From Ampullaceana balthica (taxonomy: Eukaryota > Mollusca > Gastropoda > Lymnaeidae): DNA of 64,000 nt. Below, one piece after another: positions 13,409 through 25,700 of this stretch (position 1 is its first letter; every line of letters begins with the position of its first letter). Under the pieces are notes generated by a model. It did not search any database, was not told where the DNA came from, and saw nothing but the letters and a program-made list of their open reading frames with translations. The translations under genes were made by a program, and so were the position numbers. The stretch is taken from NCBI GenBank assembly GCA_944989445.1, contig CALYLW010000059.1, forward strand, positions 248,001 to 312,000, written 5' to 3'.

Positions 13409-13571
13409 CTTTTTTTCTGGTGGAATGCACCGAACGTCGTTCTGGCATCTTTATTTTCAAATACAATTTTATTACTGCCTGGAACATTTGGTCTCACTGC
13501 TTTTTTAGGTTGCGTCACGGTTACTTTTTATCATTCGTTCCGGTACATTTATTTTTAGAAAAAAGGCACTT
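13409..13571. mobile_element. Short hAT-like MITE
   Basis: Left end AGTGCTTTTTTTCTGG and right end inverse TGCCTTTTTTCTAA with shared ACCGGAACG-type inner sequence. Ends are imperfect. Confidence 0.45.
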
Positions 13572-13739
13572 GGAATTTGCAAAGTTTCTGTGCAATTGTA
13601 TTTTCCGTTTCTCATCACATCAAAACTGTGACAGAGTTAAAAAGTGTGAGAGGTTTGCATTGATACGGAAAGTTTTAAAATGTGTCAAATATTTCCATTT
13701 CATTTGCCTTACGCAATTAAAATACATGCACCATAACAC

Positions 13740-13940
13740 AGCAAGTGTGTGTTAACAAGCTGTGGACAAATGACACAGTCCGGTGCTGTGAACAAAAAGA
13801 CGCTGTCTGGTGCTGTGGACAAAAAGACCCCGTCCAGTGCAGCAAGCTTCCATCCAAATATCTATTTAGTAAATTGGACCAAGTTTGTGGACTTTGAGTA
13901 TTTCTCTATTGTAAGTCAATCGCTAACTAACTCTAAACAA
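13740..13940 (+). repeat. 27-bp tandem repeats in the copy B 5' flank
   Basis: Three imperfect units of GTGCTGTGGACAAAAAGACC. A homologous set lies at 43955-44140 before copy C, followed in both by CATCCAAATATCTATTT. Confidence 0.75.
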
Positions 13941-13948
13941 ACAAATAA

Positions 13949-15777
13949 ACAATCCAGTAAAAATAAAGTTTTTGACTATAAATCCCTTATACATGAGACA
14001 TTATAAAAGTATTGATCATGTTCAAACATTTACAGACTGAATCTGCCTTAACTCCCTTTGCTGTATAACCCCCCGGGGGGATGGGAGAGGGGAAAGGTCT
14101 GGTCACCGATCGCTGGACCGAGCTCAGCGTGACACGTAAAATGTAAACAAAAGCACGCCGGTATATCGACGGGTGGCAATAACAAACCGTGAATTTGAAT
14201 TACATATGTTATGTAGAGATAAACTAAAATGCATTAATTTAATTACGGTACGGTACGTTCAATCGATCTGAAATTTTGATACGATGCCTTATTAGTTGAC
14301 ACGAGTCTATGTGCCAAATTGCAGCTCAATGGCATCACGGGAAGTGTGTTATTTTTAAATCCTTTATATTAACTCGTGGTGTCTGCGGCCGACCGACCGA
14401 CCGACCGACCGACCTTGTCGCCAAAACTTTTGATCGATTTTTAACCCCCTTGCTCGCAAGATAGCGAGCTGAAATTTTGCAGGCAGTTTCGTACCGATGA
14501 TAAAAACAATGTATCAAAATTTCAGATCGATCGCATGTACCGTAATTAAATTATTGATTTTTTAGATTATTTTATTTATTCCTATGTATCATGCTATTTT
14601 TTGAGATAGAGCGTCGCGGTGCGTATTATATTGAACAACCTTTCTGTCGCGCAATAAGGTGCGTATTTTATTGACAGCTCTTTTTATAAACATATTCCTG
14701 ATCGGTGCGCATTATATTAAACATGTTTTACGACACAACTGCAATTTTGTATTTCTGGATGGTATGGCGCTGCGTATTATAATGAACATTCTTTTAACTA
14801 CTTCTCGTACATAAAGGATTTATAGTAAAAAACTTGGTTTTTTACGGGTTTTTCTTATTAAATCCCTTATATTAACTTCACCGCCGTCTATCTCTGTCTG
14901 TCGTCATCTCTGTCTTGGGCGGGCGGAAAAACAAAAGTAAAAAATGACCCACTTTTCGTCATTCGATCGAGCTGAAATTTGGCACACGGACCCGTCTCAC
15001 CTAACAATGCATCGTATTAAAATTTCAGATCAATCGAACGTACCGTAAATAAATTAATGCATTTTTAGTTTATCCTTATATAACGTATGTAATTCAAATT
15101 CACTGTTTGTTATTGTTTTTTTTCCCACGTGAGAGTTTGAGTTGACGCTTTGACGTCGACCCATCGAAGTACCGGCGTGCTTTTGTTTACATTTTACGTG
15201 TCATGCTGAGCTTGGTCCAACCCCCCCCCCTTTAGGGTTATGAAGCAAAGTTGAGTTAAGACAGATTCAGTCTGTACATTCTTGTCGCGTTTGAAAATAA
15301 TCAATACTGTTAGTTATGACTCATATATAAGGGATTTATAGTCAAAAACTTAGTTTTTACGGGTTTGTTTTATTTACTTATTTTTTTCCGCCGGACGAAC
15401 GAAAGATGACGACAGACAGGGAGAGAGAGAGACAGAGAGACAATATTTCGAAGTTAATATAAGGGATTAAAAAACAAAGTTTATGACAATAAATCCCTTA
15501 TACATGAGACATAACTAAAATTATTGATTATGTTCAAACGCGACAAACATTTACAGACTGATACTGACTGATCTGCCCTGGCTTTAAACCAGGGGAAGGA
15601 ATGGGAGGGTGTGTGGACATTGATTGGTGGGGTCAACGCGTGAACTCAACTTGCACGTTGACGACAAACAATAAAAAACTGTGAAATTTAATTACATATG
15701 TTAAATAGAGATAAACTAAAAATGTATTAATTTCATTACCGTACGGTCGATCGATCTGAAATTTCGATATGTTAAAA
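13949..15777. repeat. Cluster of AAATCCCTTATAT-family repeats before copy B
   Basis: One inverted copy (13949-14356), a divergent subfamily copy with (GACC)n (14357-14860), a forward copy (14861-15370) and a partial inverted copy (15371-15777) are joined end to end. Confidence 0.75.
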
Positions 15778-16688
15778 TTAGATCACATAGATGTTAATTT
15801 TACTATCCACACCTAGATATAATCATTCATCACGAGAATTTTCAGCGAAACCGAACATGCGAAACACTAAAGAGTTGATGACTTACTGCCATTGATTTTT
15901 ACGCTATTTGTGGTTTCCACCCACGACTGGCAGAGTAAAATTACTTTGATTAATTGAGTAAAAATTTCTCAGATGACCAAGAAATATAAAACACCGAGAA
16001 AGAAATAGCTCTATTGCAGAACCAGATGCACGGAGGGGATATAATCTTTGGCCAACCAATGGCGCCTAGTGATCAATACGATAAAATGAGTGGTTATCCA
16101 TCGCCTAAATACACATTTTCAATAATAGAAGGAATGCCGCGAAGCATGAATTTGTGCTCAGCATCTACGAAAAGATATTATTCCAATGAGAGAAAGGCTC
16201 TTACTTGCTTGCGCGTAAAACTGGAACGGAAACATTTTGGTGGAAAAAACTGACATTGACGAGTTTGGACGCTGACGCCAATCTTCTAAGGGCTTTTAAC
16301 CAATGCTGCGTAAAAGGTGTCATTGGCTACAGACAGACCTTTTCAAGCCAAACCTCTCTAGTGGGACTACACAAAAAAAATAATCTCTGCAATTTGTTTG
16401 TTGGAAGCACATCTTCGATAGCAGCCCATTATCGGTGTGGAAATATTGTCTAACGCTTAACACATGACTATTCATTTTCAAACAATGACGTTATAACTGG
16501 GGACAATTTATGTTTTGAAGAGAGTAATCAGCACAGCCTGGCCTTTCCTGTTCATGTTGATCTCTGATGCTAAGGGATGAAGGACAAATCTGTGTCTATG
16601 TCTTGCCAGTTAAACTTCCTGTTTAAATCTTTAGTATTGGTCTGGTTGTCAGGACTTATTACAGACATTTTTTAAAGCAAAAAAAAAC
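15778..16688 (+). promoter_or_regulatory. Conserved 5' flank of copy B, presumed promoter region
   Basis: Homologous to 44826-45798 before copy C over most of its length, including CGAAACACTA near 15857 and the last 250 bases before the ATG. Indels break all frames between the two copies, so I treat it as non-coding. No clear TATA box was assigned. Confidence 0.5.
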
Positions 16689-16766
16689 ATGGAAGGTATG
16701 AGAGTTCTCATCATTTTATATTTGGCTGTTTCGTGTTCTAGAATTTACGATGTAACAGGATTTCAG
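16689..16766 (+). CDS. Copy B exon 1: start codon and signal peptide
   Basis: The ATG opens [18 protein letters not shown], a short N-region followed by a hydrophobic core, typical of a secretory signal. The start is supported by the identical arrangement in copy C (45799) and by a phase-0 donor (CAG/GTAATA) that joins the first IPT exon. Confidence 0.85.
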
Positions 16767-19700
16767 GTAATATTATTAGACTTTGATTTTGAGATTGTAT
16801 ATTAGATAAATATTCACATTCTATTATAAATTATCTTATTATTTTATAACAACCTCAAGTAGGTTTAGTACTTGGGACTCATTTCTAAAAAGCGAAGAAA
16901 GAAAAGAACATCACAAATTGAATGAGCGAGATAAAGGCAGAAGAGAGTATTAAGAGAGTGAGAGAGAATGCAAAACGTATTTAAAAACAAAATAAGAATA
17001 CAAATTTTCATAAATTATCTTATTCATTTCATGCTGAAGTTTAAACCAAAAAAAGTTTTCTTTGAGAAGTCGTCACGGCTGTCTTTATACGGGGAAGATT
17101 TGAGCACAACAAACTACAGCGACAGCATAAATGTGACTGTTTGCCAACAGCCTTGTCTCAATGTCACTAACAAAAGGGGGTAATTTCTTAGATATACCGT
17201 ACCGAAGTTGGTCATTATTTTAAATAACATTCTTCTTGTCGTTCCAAAATTTAAAAAAAGTTGTTGTGGTTAAAGATTAAATCGAAGGATATATGGCATA
17301 ACTATAATAAGATTACGAAAGAAAAATAAAAATGTAGAATGTAAAAGACTACCGTTCTTCAGAAAATCATATATGAATCACTAAAATAACATACTTTTCC
17401 GTCACTTTTTTTTAACCTCATTTCTTTTAAATGAAAATGAATTTTTTACATATTTTCACAGCAACATCACGTGTTTTGTGGAGGAACGTCCTTTTAAAGG
17501 GACTTACAAGGAATCATGTAATGTTACTGTCAGCTCCCTTAATATAAAAGAGGTTACAGGGGAAGCAAATCTAACATTTGTGGTAATATTTGTATTGCTT
17601 TTTAAAATTCCGAAGACAAGCCGTACATTTATAAGACATAAGAGTTAAAATTATCCAGGGGGTAAAATATGTAAAAAGTTGTTTTCAGTCTGAAATAGAT
17701 ATTTATCTTTAATCGAATGAAACTTATATTTATTCGTCCTACACAGGGTTTAAGCCAGATAGCTCTTATTAAATAATCGGTCAGCATTTAATTTTTCAAA
17801 TTTACCTGATCTTAAAAATGTGGTTGCTATTTGAAAGCTTTGTTAAAAATTGAAATCTTTTAAATTTTTGACATAAAACATATATTACCTGTGATGTTTT
17901 GACGTAGCTTGAGTGTTAGATGAAAAGGTTGCATGACTAAAATAGTTTAAATCTCACTTGTGCATTCGAAAATATTACGAAGACTTTTGGCTTGGAAATG
18001 AATCTTCTTTAAATAAAGAAATGTGGGCAAATAGTCATCCTTTTTGAGAATTTACACATTTTGACATATTTTAATACCATTTCCCGTTTATACTGGTCAT
18101 TACTTTTATGGACAAAGGTTAATGTAAATCTAACTTTATTTTTAAAAATCCAATAAGTCCATTTTTACCTTTGTTTCTACTTCAAGTGGCCTCAGTTTTT
18201 AAGGTTTTCACCAACTCATGGACATGTTTCTGGTGGCACGACAGTTACTTTTCGAGGCAGAGACCTTAATGTCAACAGAACCATTCTGATAACGGTGGCT
18301 AATGTTACGTGTAACATCAATGAAACCGGTAATCAAGGAAACGCGTAAGAAAACACTCCACTTGTAATCACTAATCTTTTAAAAAAATATTTTTTTAAAA
18401 TTATCGACCTTTATTATAAACATTAGCTAGATTTCTGTCAATCTTAGCATTAAACAATTCGCTCCTTATTTTAAAGAAAATTATCATTTTCAATGCCAAG
18501 TAGAAGAAAGGTAACATCTTATTAAGACGATAGTGCTGCAACTTTTTACCGGCTTAAATTATTTGACAAAATATTGTTTTTAATTTATGACAAACTGTTT
18601 TTATCCTCCTAAGACTTTCAACTAATGCTATCATCTTCGTGCCTCCCTTTTCCCAGTTTTAAAACACATAGTCTATTATAATAATGTATCAGCCGTTTCT
18701 ATACAAGATTTTATTTACACAAAAATGTACTGTTCCGTAAACCAAATTAAAATGTTCCGCAAATAACGTACAAAAGCAGCTTTCCAAATTTCTTTTTGGC
18801 GCAGGTATCGGCAAATTTAATCGTAGTTATTTATGAAAACACAAATTTGAAAGACTGACCCACGTTTTACTTAGACAATTGTAATAACTAAAATTCGTCG
18901 ATCTGTAGCCAAAAAAATGAGTGCCCCTGATCATTTAAATTTAAATTTAAAACAAAAATTGTATATGAATGAGAAAGGAAATATATAGGGCTCGGTTTTC
19001 GGTGCTGGCAAGGCCACATAATCCCTTGCTCGTTAGTGGTGGCTAAATAAAACTAGTGAACGCCACTTCACTTGCCCCATAGTCCGTCATGGATTGAAAA
19101 GGAGGTTATTATTATTATTATATCAAGAAAATGGAATTTTTTTTTCAAAAACTGATGTTGGAATTTAATTATATTCCTAAAGGTCAGTTCTCTTATGCGA
19201 AACAGGTAAGTCTTTCAGTGAAACGCCGTACTGCGGTAGCGTGGAAACAACTATATCCAACTCTACACCTAGCATTATGAACGACAGCTTCTGTTACCAT
19301 GAAAATCCTACAATCACTGACGTTTCTCCAAATATGACTATAGAAAGGTAATTAAAGCGTTTAATATTGTTGAAATATAGTGATACAATTTATTACATTT
19401 TTTTAAAATGGTAAATTAACACAGCTGATTAAAAGAGAATAACATTTACGCATGGTAAGATACGGCTTTCTTGGACTTATTCTGTTTAGTACGTAAAAGA
19501 AAGTTTTGATGGCACTAAAATAATACAAAGTAATATATGACGTTTGACATAAACTCAAGTATATTAAAAATCTAAATTATTATATATTTCTGCTTAAAAA
19601 ATGTTTCAAAAAGTTATTAAGAAAGAAAACTTTTCGTTGTATATAATATTGATTTTTAGTTGTTAAATTTAAAACAAACAAACTTTGACAATAATAGATA

Positions 19701-22700
19701 TATATAACATTGTCCATTTCGTTCTCCTTTTAACGCAATCATAATATAATTAGCATTGTAGAGAAAACTAGAGTTTCCTTTTCTTTAACTTTTGCAGTGG
19801 TGGCATAACTTTGACTGTTTTGGGTGAGAATTTTAAACATGATCGCCATTTTGAGTGGCAGATCGACTGCTTAAACAAAGTAAGAAACTTTTGAATTTTT
19901 AAAACTTTACTTAAACATGAAGTAATATAAAAAGTTCGAGAGAGATCTCTAGAGGAAGCACGACTCAACCTTATGTGTCTCCGTGCTTGAATTGTGTAAA
20001 AATTTTCTTATTGATTGAACAATTGATAAATTCTCTTTCTCAAAGTCTTACTTTATTTTAAAAATTTCAGAGTAGAAAAGGACATTGCAGTTACAATAGC
20101 GAAAATGTTCTGATGTGTCGAATTTTTCATTTTCACCATGTTACTGGGTCATATTTCCAAAAAAACAAGTCAGCACTTTATGTCGATGCTCAGCTATTCC
20201 TACGAATTGACAAGAGTGCAACAAATTCGACGAAATTTATGGGCATTCACCGAGATCCAAAATTTAATTATGTATCTCCTCAAGGATGTGACAGCTCTAG
20301 GAATACTGTTTTTATTGAGGTAATTAAAACTATGTATTCTCTTCGATTGTGTAATAATAATTTTTAAAGCTAGTTTTTTCTCTGACGCCTGCTGTTGTCG
20401 GCGTACAATGTTTATCCGGAGTCTCAATGCAGTTTTTGGTCTGGCCGGTCAACAATGGACATGATTTTCTCACTCCTTCAGCTACAAGAAAATGTCGGGA
20501 GCAACAGAAAGCCCTCTTCATTGCCTTCATAGACTTAACAAAGACATTTGATCTAGTCAGTCGCAAGGGTCTGTTTCACATACTGGAAAAAATAGGATTC
20601 CGCCGCAGTCTTTCCACACCAACATGCACAGCACAGTGCATTTCGATGGTGCCACCTCTGAACCCTTCCCAGTTTGTGAACATTCATATCAGGTCGGATG
20701 GAAGCCTATATAACATCAGCCAGCTCTATGCAAAGAGCAAAGTGGAAACTTTTTTAATGAGAGAGTGTCTCTTCGCAGATGACGCAGATCTCACCTCAAA
20801 TACAGAGATAGGACTCCAAAAGCTGCTCAATAAATTCTCAGACGCATGAAAGGAATTCGGTCTAACGATAACCCTTAAATAGACCAACATTATGAGACAA
20901 GGCACAGACTGCCTCCCAGCAATCTACATTGAGGGAAACACCTTGGATGTTGTTGAGGATTTCACCTATATATAACTTGGCTGCAACATCATAAGCACAC
21001 TTTCCATGGAAAAATAAATAGAAACCAGAATCAGAAAGGCCGCATCGTTAACGGCAACGCTAAATCAAAGAGTGTTGAACAATGCACAGCTCACTGATAG
21101 GACGAAAATAACCGTACCAGGCCTGCGTGCTCAGCACACTCCTTTATGGCAGTGAGTGCTGTGTAATAGGACTCATAGGTCAAGTAACACGACTTCAACA
21201 CTCTGTGTTCTGGTTAAAAACTGTCTTAAACCACTCTATACAATCCACTGCAATCAACAGTACAATCAACCTCGGTTAACTGTTGAACCGTACATTTATA
21301 GTCAGCTATCCCTCCCCAGTCCACGACCACGAGTGCTTACAGTTCACATCACAAACCACGTGTTTCATACTAGTCAACTCGCAAGCTCATACAATGTCAA
21401 TACAACACAACACTTCTCTCACATCTCCATTCTAACAAAACAAATACTCAGATTATCAATTAGCAAATAATACAATTACAAACATCGAACAATTCAGTAC
21501 ATGAATTCTAAAACTGAATCTCCAAATGTCTCTTTATACCACTGCATAGATCCATGTCTCTTTATCTTGGTATCTCAGTGGCTTCACCTGGCTCCCGTAT
21601 CTGTTGTTGTTGCTGTTGACATGACTCATATTATTCCATAAACCTAAACATGTATTACTACAAAGAATTCACTGCCATAGCAGAAAAGATCGGATTAAGT
21701 GGAAAAGAAATGAAAGATTTCATTGAAGAGGAAGTCAAGGAAGCTAAAGAAGAAGTGAAGCAAAATAAAAAAATAGCCTAAGAAAAAGAAAAGCAAAAAA
21801 TTAAGAGAGAAGAAAGAGTTGCAAGAAGAGAAATTGAACAACTTCAAATTGATAAATTAAAGCTACAAATCGATTAAGAGAGTAGAGGTCACAATCCTGG
21901 TAATGACACAAATAGAAAGTCTGCACTGAAGGGTACTATCAAAGTTAGAAAATATGATAGCCAGAAAGAAAAAATGGATGTTTATCTGGATTATTTTGAA
22001 TCCATAATGGCCATGAAAGGTTATGATGAAGAAGATTGGCCAGCAAAAGTGATGACTTAACTAACTGGAGAAGCATTTGAAGCTGACAACAGTATAGCCA
22101 AAGAAGACAAAAACATATATAAAAATGTCAAAAAAGCACTGCTATGTCATTTCGGAAAGTCAGAAAATGATTATAGACAAGAATTTCATGAAATGAGAAT
22201 CAAGATGGACAAAGATCCACAGATCATAGTGCATGAAGCACAAGTTAAATTAACAAAATGGCTAGAACTTACAGCAGTAGATACAAGCAATCCAAAAGCC
22301 ATACTAGACATGGTGTTAATTGACAAGTTGTTAGAAAATGCAACACCAGCTCTATTCACATATTTAACTGATGAGAAAGTTTTTACTCAAGCAGAGCTAA
22401 CAAATGCATTACGCACATTCAAGGACTCTCATCCAAATGTGGAAATGGATAAAAGACAAGATATCCTTGCAGCAGTACAAAATAGAATCCAAGAAAAAAG
22501 ACAAGGAATGAGAAACCAGAGTCTGCCAAACCAAGGCAACAGACAAACTATTTGCTGGTACTGTAACAAGCCATGACATATGACGAGGCAGTGTTACCAC
22601 AATAAAGGACAACCGAATAGGGTGTCACCTAATGACAGCCCTTTAAGAAAGAACACATAAGAAAATATATAGGCAAGATCACTTTGAAAACAAAAAAATA

Positions 22701-25700
22701 GACAATCATGGAGAGAAAAATATAATCATAATTCCATATAAAGAGATTATAGTCAAGGTAGAAGATCATGGAGAGGCAGATATAGTTTTGATTCCAGAAA
22801 CAGAAATTATGATCAACCATGGATAAAGAATGAAAACCAAGACATGGATGATAAAAGAAAGATGAATCGAGAAGAAACAAGAACTTGTGACACTTTAGCC
22901 ATTATTGACAATCACGTATATGATAAAAGGGATGAAAACCATAGTAGCAGAGATAGATATGGTGGTGGTGAGTCTGAGATCATTTATGTGGAATCATCTG
23001 AAGTAGGAAGAATAATTGGTTGTGTATTAAACAGAATCAGAGACATAGAAACAGACAGATTTTCGGATGAAGGTTTCTAGTGACAGTGACTCATTTGTCC
23101 GAAATTCTGTTGAATTATCTGGAAGCAAAAATGACATCTCAAAAGCTAAGCGACTTATTCAAGTTGCTGGAATTGATATTGTGAATGAAAACAATCGTGG
23201 TCATGGTTGGTGAATTATTTAACATTTAATAGGCTGAAAAAGCATTGAAAGCCCATCGATTTGAATTCATACTAGTGAGCTGAAGAATGACTACCTTAGA
23301 ACTAGCCTATGCTATTAGCCGACTACAAATTTGACATTAAACCTGTTAAAGGAAAGGACAATGTGGTTGCAGACATATTAAGTAGAATGACAATAAATAA
23401 AGACATTCTGTGAACTCCTAAATGATAAAACTAGAGACTGTATTCATATTAGTGTTTTTATTGGCTGAACAATAAACAATGAGCAGTGTTTGAATTCCAC
23501 TGGACAATATATTTAATTTTAATTTTATGAACATTAATTATTAAAAGTAATTTACTTACACAAAATTATAGTTGTGTTAAAATTTCAGTTTCATTTTTTT
23601 CAGTATAGATAGACTGTTGAAGTCCTACATTTTTTTCTCTCTTGATTTTCATGTCTAGATATTGTGTGTAAGGCAATGAAGGTCAATTTGATGATAAATA
23701 TTTGAAATTCAAATATTCATGTAGATTAATTTGATTTTATCAAGACCAAAAATGTTGTATTTCATAAACATTTTTTTTGAAGGATGGGGGTGAATGTCAC
23801 GTGTGAATCACAAGTTGGATGACGGAGAGGTCACGTGAGTGAAAGCGCGGAAAGAAATGGGGAAAAAGGTTCGAGAATATTATTCGAGTAGTAAGAGAGG
23901 AATTGCGGATGTGTGGCTGATGTCTCCACGTTGTGAAACCTCCAAGTTATATTCATGTATATAGTGTGCATATGAAAGTTATTTTGTTCACAACAGTATT
24001 TCAAGGATGTATTTCATGAAAGTTTGTATTGTGAGAACGCCTACAAAACACATATAAAAGTAAACCATTTACAACGATCGCACTCCATTCCTCACTCGTT
24101 GCGTGTTGCGTGGACACACTTCTTATGCAGAATGTTACTTGACTATAGTCCACGTGATCTTTCAGTTGACGGTTGACAACTTTAACACGTTTTGTTTTGC
24201 ATACATCAGAATAAAAATGAACCCGTAAAAACAAAGTTTTTGACTATAAATCCCTTATATATGAGACATAACTAAAAGTATTGATTATGTTCAGTTCAAA
24301 CGTGACAAACATTTAAAGACTGACACCGAGTAATATCCCCTGGCTTTAAAACCAGGGGAAGGGACGGGAGGGAGTGTGGGCATCGATGTCACATGAAAAA
24401 ACCAATAACAAACAGTGAAATTGAATTATATACGTTGTATAGAGATAAACTAAAATGCATTAATTTAATTACGGTACGTTTGATCGATCTGAAATTTCGA
24501 TAAGATGCATTGTTAGCTAACACGGGTCTATGTGCCAAATTGCAGCTCAACGGCATCACGGGAAGTGAGTAATTTTTTACTTTTGTTTTTCCGCCCGACG
24601 AAGAACGAGAGAGACGGCGGTGAAGTTAATATAAGGGATTTAATAAAACAAACCCGTCAAAACAAAGTCTTTGACTATAAACCCTTATATATGAGACATA
24701 ACAAACAGTATTGATTATGTTCAAACGCGACAAACATTTACAGACTGAATCTGTTTTAACTCCCATTTGCTTTATAACATGGGGGGGGGGAGAGGTGAAA
24801 GGTCTGGTCACCTATCGCTGGACCGAGCTCAGCGTTACACGTAAAATGTAAACAAAAGCACGCCGGTACATCGACCATTTTGCGTCAACCCGCTAACTGA
24901 GCTGTCACGTGAAAAAAACAACAATAACATACCGTGAAATTGAATTAAATATTTTGTGTATGGATAAACTAAAAATCCATTAATTTAATTACCGTACGTT
25001 CGATCGATCTGAAATTTCGATATGATGCATTGTTAGGTGACACGGCTCTATGTGCCAAATTTTAGCTCGATGACTTCACGGGAAGTGGGTCTTTTTTAAC
25101 TTTTGATTTTCCGCCTGCCCAAGACAGAGAGAGACGGCGGTGACGTTAATATAAGGAATTTAATGTAAGAAACCCCTAAAACAAATTTTTTGACTATAAA
25201 TCCCTTATATATGAGACATAACTAAAAGTATTGATTATGTTCAAACGCGACAAACATTTACAAACTAAATCTGTCTTAACTTCCCTTCGCTTTATAACCC
25301 CTGGGGGCCAGGTGGGAGAGGGGAAAGTTCTGGTCACCGATCGCTGGACCGAGCTCAGCGTGACACGTAAAATGTAAACAAAAGCACTTCGGTAAACCTG
25401 GTTAAAACACGAGATGTGTTCACCGATGGCTGGCGTGAAGTCAAGTGACCCGTAAAATGTAAACAATAGCGACTTCAACAGATAGTTTTATATAGATAAA
25501 CTAAAAATGCATTAATTTAATTACGGTACGTTCGATCGATCTGAAAGAAACAGAGAGACAGAGACGGCGGATTTAAAAATGATTCAATTTTCCACAGTTG
25601 TTGCATAACTTTCTATAAGCAGGACATCTTCTAGGCTCATGTTTTTTTCACAGTATTTAAATATGCCTGCTTTTATGTGTGTACTTGCCCTTACAGCTTG

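Noticed and set aside
13480..13755. 111-residue open frame near 13420-13755
   Set aside because: Overlaps a MITE-like sequence and AT-rich flank; no domain and no conservation before copy C.
16014..16253. 79-residue open frame upstream of copy B (MQNQMHGGDIIF...)
   Set aside because: The homologous DNA before copy C has stops and indels that break the frame, so it is probably non-coding flank.
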